A DNA stretch of 64,000 nucleotides from Sialis fuliginosa (lineage: Eukaryota; Arthropoda; Insecta; Megaloptera; Sialidae). Below, piece after piece: positions 47,501 to 56,500 of this stretch (the stretch's first letter is position 1; the number at the start of each line of letters is the position of its first letter). The position numbers and the translations under genes were made by a program. The notes beneath the pieces are model-generated. The model made no database searches and was not told the origin of the DNA. It worked only from the letters and a program-made list of their open reading frames with translations. Where the stretch lies: positions 30,885,098 through 30,949,097 of the forward strand of contig OY540812.1 in the NCBI GenBank assembly GCA_961205875.1. The letters are read 5' to 3'.

Positions 47501-50500
47501 GTTTAAAGTGTCGTACGCGACATATCAAAAATGCAAATTAAAAATTTTCTTAACAAAAGTTGTTCATTTAAATATATTTTTTAAGATAAAGTACGAATTG
47601 ATATATCATTCTATTTAAAATTTTTGAATTATTCCCAATTGAACTTTTGCATTTTTGACAATAAATGTTTTTAGATTATCAATTAAAATAATACACTTTG
47701 TATTAAAAAAAAAACTTGAATTGTATCGCACTTATGGAACACTCTTTATAATTCTAACTATTTTAAAAATTTGCTGCTTGTCTATCCTAACAACTTCTGT
47801 ATGTAAGTTTTCTTCCATTTGCTATAGGTAATAAATGAAATATTGAACTTTGAACTGTGTTACATGTAATATTTCGAGTTTATATCATCGATTCTATACA
47901 TATTTACAGATAATCTGGTTCACGGCGCTGTTCCCGTACGTGGTGCTGTTTATACTGCTAGTCCGGGCTGTCACGCTACCTGGAGCGAGCGCCGGACTTT
48001 GGTACTACGTGACTCCACGGTGGAAGGAGCTGGCGGCACCAGGGCCTTGGATCGACGGCGCAACACAGATCTTCTTCGCGTACAGCATCGGCACTGGAGC
48101 CCTTCCAGCGTTAGGGTCTTATAATAAGTTTCATCATAACTGTTATAGGTAAGAATGAATACCAATGTACCATTTTAAATAAATCATAGAAATTATAATT
48201 GTAGTGTTTTTGATGAACTTTACTTCTAAAACTATAACTAAGGAAGTAATAATCGAAATGGTTTTAAATTTTAGTACGTGAAACTGGACTATATATCGGA
48301 CATTTTAAGACTAGTTAGAAGTTTGTAAGATTTACAATTTCAAAGTTCTATATTGCCAAATATGAGGCTTTTTTTATTAATATAATACATTACACCGATG
48401 TTTTTTATACTGTACTCAAAGGGCTGTAACTAATTAATGATTTGTCAGAATAATATGAAATTTTAATAAGTAAAACTAGACTGTATAACGAACATTTAGA
48501 ACAATTTTGAAGTTTTTGTGATTTATAGTTCCAGAGTACTAAACAAACAACTTTTTTATATTCATAACAGTATAGCAGTTTCTTAATAATTCTTTCGTGT
48601 TGGGTATTATAAGGAATTTGGTATCGAGCAAAAGTTAAGCTAACATGACATGGAATATTATTTGTCCATAACATGTAATATTGTCGTCTGGTGCTAGGTC
48701 TTTTTAGACAGTTGTCCGTGTTGGTATGATACATATATATATATGACCTAAACGCATGCGTTTTAAGTATTATGTATTAAAAACCGATACTCAGATAAAT
48801 TGCTTAGAATTGGTTAACCATTTAATTTTTATACAATTTTACTAAAAAATATTAGTTCGAAATTTTTCTTAAGACGCACCTGATTATTTTTTCGTATATT
48901 TTTAATTTTTTGACAATTTCAATCTAAATCTAAATTTATGCAAACGTCAAAATGATTTAAAAAACAAAACACGATTTTTAAAAATAAATTGAGATAAATC
49001 TTTGTAAGAGAATATCTTACAACAAACGTTGTAGATCCATATTACAGAAAATTGAATGTTCTACAAAAAATATTCTATAAAATTTTCACGTAACATGTGT
49101 CGTTCAAAATAAATATTTTGGGATGTACATACGATTTTGATGATTTTGAAATGAGTTATGCGTGTGAAAAGGATTCAGGGGATAGACGGACGGACACACG
49201 GACGGACAGACAGACAGACACGAAACGAAAAGTGTTTGTCTTGACGTGAAACGGAAAGACCAATTATAATTTTGAAATCGGAGAACATTTTTTTTGTCTC
49301 AATCTAAAACGATCACAAAGTTTCTCGTATCTTCGATATTGCGAGGAAGCAAATTTTTTTTAAATTTTTGTTTATGTCTGTCTATTTAATAAGACTTGGC
49401 ACGAAGTAAAAATTACATACTAGGATTCACCGCGGACCCCTTACGATAGACCACAGGTTGAAAACCACTGCTCCAGAGCAAATTCTTTATAATATCGAAC
49501 ACTAACCTTCTATTTAATTAAAGGGATGCATTAATCACGTGCGTTGTGAACACATTCACTTGTTTACTGGCCGGATGCGTGACATTCTCCATCTTGGGAC
49601 AAATCGCGCTCGAGCAAGACACCGATGTATCGGAGGTGGTCAAGAGTGGTCCAGGTCTCGTGTTTCTTACGTACCCAGAAGTCGTGCTGAAGCTTCCTGG
49701 CGCTCCCGCTTGGGCGGCGATATTTTTTATAATGCTTGTGGTAAGTACGTCACATACTTTTTCCCGCTATTCGTTTTTAAGTTTCCGTAGAAAACTAGGA
49801 AATCTTAGTTTCGCCATGTCCGTCCTCAAAAATTTTAAGCCGATTAAGATGAAATTTGATATACGGATGAAGACTGATAACACAAAAATAGAAATGATAA
49901 GATTTTTGAAAAAAATATTTTTTTTGGACACCCTTTCCATAGACTGAAAAGTGAGCTCACATTTTTTTTCACTCAGCCCATTGAGTGGAGCGTCGTTAGA
50001 TAGGTCTCCTAAAATGCAACAAAAAATGTCATATGACCTTTTGATTTAAACCCTTCAGTCACGATATATTTGCATTTAAATGTCGTTATCAGAGCGTCCC
50101 CTCTCTAATTTCTAAACTATCAATTAAAAAAATCTGAAAAAATTCAGAATGTAGCTTTTAATTACTACTTTCACTGAAAATTATAAGGAACACTGTCAAA
50201 ATTATATTGGACCCTCTCCCATAGACTGAAAATTTTACTAAAATTTTTTTCACTGACCTCATTGAGTGGAGTATCTTTAGATAGGTTTCCTAAAATGCAA
50301 CAAAAAATGTTATATAACCTTTTGAAATATACCAAGGCGTGTGGAGGGAGGGTCAAAATGTAAATTTCAATCTGTAGAGTTTGACCCAATTTTAATTTTT
50401 TCTTACTTAAAAATGGTGTCTGCCTGCAAGGAGTTTCTAGCAGTAATTAATTTTACCCTCCCCACCCTCTAACTACTGGTTCAAAAAATCTGAAAAAATG

Positions 50501-53500
50501 ATAACAGGGTTTTGGTGAAACTACCAACGACAAATATAAAAGTCAAAAATATCATTTCAATTTTTCAAGAAATAGGATGGGGCGTAATAGTGTTATATTT
50601 TTATATGTGACTCCAAACAGTCCACGTAGTACGTACTTCAGAACCCTTATGACATACACCCATGTATGTTTTGGCAGATTTAAAAAAATAATTTTTATGT
50701 CTGTGATACATACTCGTATACAGTTTTTTTCGTATTTATCTGATTTTTGTTTCCAATTGCAGATTCTTGGAATTGACAGCGAGTTTTGTATAGTGGAGTC
50801 ATTCATCACCGGACTAGTGGACATGTGGCCAGAAAAACTCCGGCCGCACAGGTTCCAGTTCACAATCGCAATGTGCAGTCTAATGTTTCTACTGGGAGTT
50901 CCTATGGTTACACATGTCAGTCTCTCAATATACATATTAGTGTTATTATCTTAGACAAGGAAAGATAAAGGACAAACAACCCATTTCCTAACGTTGTTAC
51001 CATATCGCTTTACGAGTCATTATCGTATCATTAAGATTTTAAAATAAATATCAATTGTTTTGAATTATAAAATTAATTAATAATTAATGTTTTATATTGT
51101 CTTTAACAGTATTTCAGTGATAATTGATTAACAGAGAAACGTCTATTTGGAACTATCATCTCTCATACATATTAAATTCTATTATAATTTAAAACATATT
51201 TGCATATTATAAATTTTCAACTGACGCCTCTGGGATAATATGCATGGAAATGACGGTGTGACATTTAAGAAAATATGACCGCCGTAAAATTTTGGTAACA
51301 GTTTCATATACGGACTAGCATTGGTTGTTATATATCTATAGTCTTTCCTAATCTAAGGTTATTATACTGTTGGTTTAATTATTTTTCTTTTGATATCCTA
51401 CCCTCTTTAATTGTAGAATAAATATAATTATAGAATACTAGTATTTCTGCCTTTCGGCGCACTCGCGCCCTAATTAAAATAATTATAAGAACTATAACAT
51501 ATTTCTCGGGTCTCAGCCAACCCTTGAGTATGTACATCTTAATATGTATATAAAAACGTTCGCGTTGGTGCGTATGTGTGTGTTCTCATCAGGCCTTAAC
51601 CACTGGACGTATCGAACCCATATTCACACCATATGTTTGTTTGGTGCTCCGATAATTTTATAGATTTTTTTGGACGCTGTAGGTGACGCTGGGGCTGTGA
51701 ATGTGTATTTATGGTCCGATTTGGTTCATATTCAGAATATATGTTAGATGGCGCTGGAGTCGAGATATTTACGAAAATGTGTATTATATTTATTGTTTGA
51801 TTAAAAAAATAAATATTTTTGGGCAGAACAACGTTTGCCGGGTCAGCTAAAACAACAATTACAACCCTTCGTACATGAGAAGGGGTGAAATATTAACTTG
51901 TTCCGTGCGAAGCTGGGACGGGTTCGCTAGTATTATTATATTTTAATCATTTTTTTTTTATATAATATTTAGCAAAATATTTTTGAACTTGTAAAAATAT
52001 GAATAATTTCGAAAAATCATTATAAGCTCAATCATAATAAGCTGACAATGAGATTAAAAAAAAAAAACAAAAAAAAACTACGCTATTCATTTTTATTTTA
52101 TTTTATGTACAAGTGGGGTATCAAAATATGCGTCTTGTTGAACTGATTTCAAATAAAAATATTGTGTTAGAACGTTCAAGCTTTAAAACTTTTTTTTAAA
52201 ACTGTTCTACGACCATTCTTCGTGGAGATGCAGTCATTAAAAAATATCTAAAAATATTGAAATTTTTTAGTGATTCCTTAATTTTGAAGTTTAGTGTATA
52301 TCGGTCAACATTGGTTAATAATAAACTCTATTGTATATTTTTTAATTTTCATTTGTATTGTACACCTAATTCTGTTTTTACACGGTAGATACGTTCCAGA
52401 AAAAACCGTGTAAAAAAAAACCGTGTAAAAAAAGACATGAAGTACATAAATTTTGTTTGGTCGCCAGATGGCGTTTATTTAAGCTACGATTTGTTTTTAT
52501 ACTTGTTCTTTAAAATTTAAATCAAATGGCTTTTTATAATCGTGCTAAATCGAATCAAATCGTGTAAAAACGGAAAAAATTTTTTTTTCTAGACCGTGTT
52601 AAATCAAAACCGTGTAAAAAAAGACCGTGTAAAAACAGAATTGGGTGTATTTTGTAAATTATGGTAACCTATTTCACTTTTTTCTAGGGAGGAGTTTACA
52701 TTTTCCAATTAATGGACTACTACTCTGCAAGTGGAATGTCCATACTGTGGGTCTGCTTCTTCCAAACTATAGCAATATCTTGGATCTTTGGAACACAGAA
52801 ATTTTGTGATTGTGTGCATCAAATGATGGGTATCAGACCAAATAAGTTTTGGTACTTCTGCTGGCTTATTTTTGCACCCATTGTTATGATTGTAAGTATA
52901 TGGTTATGCAATTTAAACGCACAATAAAATAAAATAGACAAGGTTCTTAATTATTTAAATTAGTGCCTACTTGAATTTACTGAAAACACAGTTGGTAACT
53001 TTGACTGTACATGATATTTTTGAAGTTATACTTCTTTAGGCGCACTGTGTACAGATTTTTACCTGGACAGTGAATAAGTTAAATGCGTCAGGCTCGGAAG
53101 TGAAACACTCATTCAGGTAAATTCAGGGGAGCTGAACTAGGGAAATAAAAACTGTCTTCTAAAATACATAACGCTCTCACTCTCTCAGTGGGTTACACAA
53201 CCGTATGCTTGTCTCTGTCAGATTCACTCGAAGTTCGATATATTTTTGGTGTTGTCTGCAACGTTTATATCGGTCATTCCATAAATAACTACACACTTTT
53301 TTTGTTGTTGTTACCGATTTTTTTAATTTTTACATATGTTTTAGTACTAGTTAAAAGAAGATTTTTAACGGTATTTAAAAATCGAAAAAAAAATTCCCCC
53401 CAAAAATATCGACTTTTGAAAATTTGAATTTTTTTTTAAACGAAATATCTCAAAAACTATCAAATATAGCGTAAAAATACAAGGAATCAATTTTATAGAA

Positions 53501-56500
53501 AAATGTATATAATTTATTTAAAAAAATATTTTGCTGCACTAAACTTTTGTTTAAATATATTTTTTTCTATTTATAAAATTTAACTGAAAATTTGGGGCAC
53601 ATGTCAACTCTGAATTTTAAAAATAAAAATATATGTTGTAGCTTAATCATTCTTGAGTATGTAGCACTTTGAAAATTTATGAACATATGAAAACTTTATG
53701 AAATATTAATTTTTTTAGGTAACGACGCGCGAGTCTTAGCGCGCTTGCTTGGACGTATCACTGCGCGACTGTGTCGGAGCGTTCAACATTTACTGCGGTG
53801 ATACAAAGTGCTACATACTCAGGAATGATTAAGCTACAACATATAATTTTAATTTTAAAATTCAGAGTTGACATGTGCCCCAAATTTTCAGTTAAATTTT
53901 ATAAATAAAAAATATATATTTAAACAAAAGTTTTGTGCAGCATAATATTTTTAAAAATAAATTATATACATTTTCCTACAAAATTGACCCCTTGTATTTT
54001 TACGCTATCTTTGATAGTTTTTGAGATATTTCGTTTAAAAAAAAAATTCAAAAGTCGACATTTTTGGGGGGAATTTTTTTTCGATTTTTAAGTACCGTTA
54101 AAAATCTTCTTTTAACTAGTACTAAAACATATGTAAAAATTAAAAAAATCGGTAACAACAACAAAAAAAGTGTGCAGTTTATGGAATGACCGATATGGGT
54201 TATTATTTCCTGTTACGTTTACATTAGCATTATATTTAGGATGTTGTTATATATTATATTTTTATTTTTGATGTTTGTTAATGGTTTTTGAAGTGATTAT
54301 TTTTTTAAGTTAACAACTACAAGAGAGGAAATAAATATTTTCGTTTCAAATATACTTTTTTCAAAACTAATATTTTATTTGAGGTTAATTTTTCGTAGTT
54401 GTTTTTCAAGTATAACTTCTAACGCGTGTACACACATCGACTTTTCTAATTGTTTAAATACGGTCAATAAACGTCATGGAACTGTCATAACTGTTTGAGA
54501 GTTTTAGTTCTAATAGAATTTTTGTTGTATTTTTAGTTCATATTCGTATTCCAATGTGTTCAATATCGCCCTTTGACCTACGGTAGTGACTACCTATACC
54601 CATGGTGGGCTCAACTTATCGGCTTTATCTTAAGTTTCTCTTCGATGCTATGGATACCAGGGTACGCTATATACTACGTTCTCATGAGCCCGGGAAGTAT
54701 CAAAGATGTAAGTATTTATTGTTGAAATATTTAGAATTTTCACATTTTAGGAAATTTTATGGATACATAAAATACAAATACAAACAATCTAGTACGTTAT
54801 ACGAAATTATCATATTAACTTGAAGGCGGGCATTTTTATAATGTTATTTTAAATGAATTCCACCTGGTCAAAATATTTTTTGCACATTTTAAAAATAACT
54901 GTCACATCTATACATATCATGTTCGTTTGTCTGTGCACGATTTTCTCAGTAACTACTGAACGGATTTTATTCCAGTTTTCACTAATTAATAGAGTTTTTC
55001 ACGAGTGGATATTTAATTAAAAACACTCGTCGGAGAGGTATCTTTACGTGAAAATGATGTTCAATAGGTTTATTATAGATTAAATGTTATTCCCTAGGTC
55101 AGCGGTTCTTAAACTGATGAAGTCTAGAGACCCCCTTTTGAACAATTATTTCTCAGGGACCCCTTCCCTGCAGGGGTTATTTTTAGAAAATTTTACAACC
55201 TTATTTTTTTTCCATACTTAAATTTTTACTTTTCAACTGCAATGGTCTTTGTTTTTTTTTATTACATTTCTTATATTTTTTGTTTTTATAACTGCAATGA
55301 CCTATTTTTTGCTCTACATTTCTTACATTTTTTGCTTTTACAACTAGACTGACTTTTTTGCTCTACATTTTTTGCTTTTACAATTGCAATGACCTTTTTT
55401 CCACACATTTTATTATTTTATTTATTTATTATACATTTTTTCAATTTTTGCACTACCCAAATTAGCATTCACAACTGCGGAAATAAGCTTCAACTACACA
55501 CTAAAATAACCCCTACCTCCCTGACAGAAAAACAAAGAAGGTCGTTAGATAGTAATTAATCATTGGTAAATAGAAATGTAAAAGTATTTTAATTTATGCC
55601 AAAAATGTTTTACGGACCCCGGAAAAAGTTTTAGAAACGCTGCCCTAGATAACATCGGGTCCAATGCGCTAGTTTTTTTTTATAAATTCAGTGATAAAAT
55701 ATCTGTATTCAACATTACTTAGAGTTAACATTTTAATAATTACTGTAATACTGCGTTTCTCAACCCAATTTTCAATCACAATTCTCATCCCCCCCTATAC
55801 AATAATTTTCACTGAAATCGTACTGTAATTGTAATATAAGTTTCTATTTAATTTAATTGTATTTTCTTTCGAAAAACTTTGCTCTGCAAGACAGGCACAA
55901 GGGCGTCACTAATAATTACACAGGTTTACAAAAAAACAAAAGTTTATGAATATTTGACGAGACCATTGTATTCTTATGTATTTTGACGTCCTGAATCCGA
56001 ATCTGAGGTCCGTTGACCTTGGTTAGCTCAGTTTCAAGGTCATTTTAAGGTCAAATTTTTAAAAATCGCTAAATGATTCTCGTAAAAGGTGATACATAGG
56101 TTTTTCTGATCGCTGATTCTGAATTTGACATCCGTTGACCTCTATGAGGTCAGGTTCAAGGTCATTTCAAGGTCAAAGTGGGAAAAATCGCTCGAAAATT
56201 CTGACAAAACAGTACATATAGATTTTTGGGGTCGCTTAATTAAAATTTGAGGTCCGTAGACCCCTACAATGTCATTTTCAAGGTCATTTTAAGATCAAAA
56301 TTTTATTTTTAAAAATCACTAAATGAATCTGGTCAAAGGTAATATATAGGTTTCTCTGGTCGCTGACTATGAATTTGATGTCTGTTAACCTCTACGAGGT
56401 CAGGTTCAAGGTCATTTCAAGAAAAAGTGGAAAAACTCGCTCGAATCAGTACATATAGGTTTGAACCTGACCTTGTAGAGGTCAACGGACGTCAAATTCA

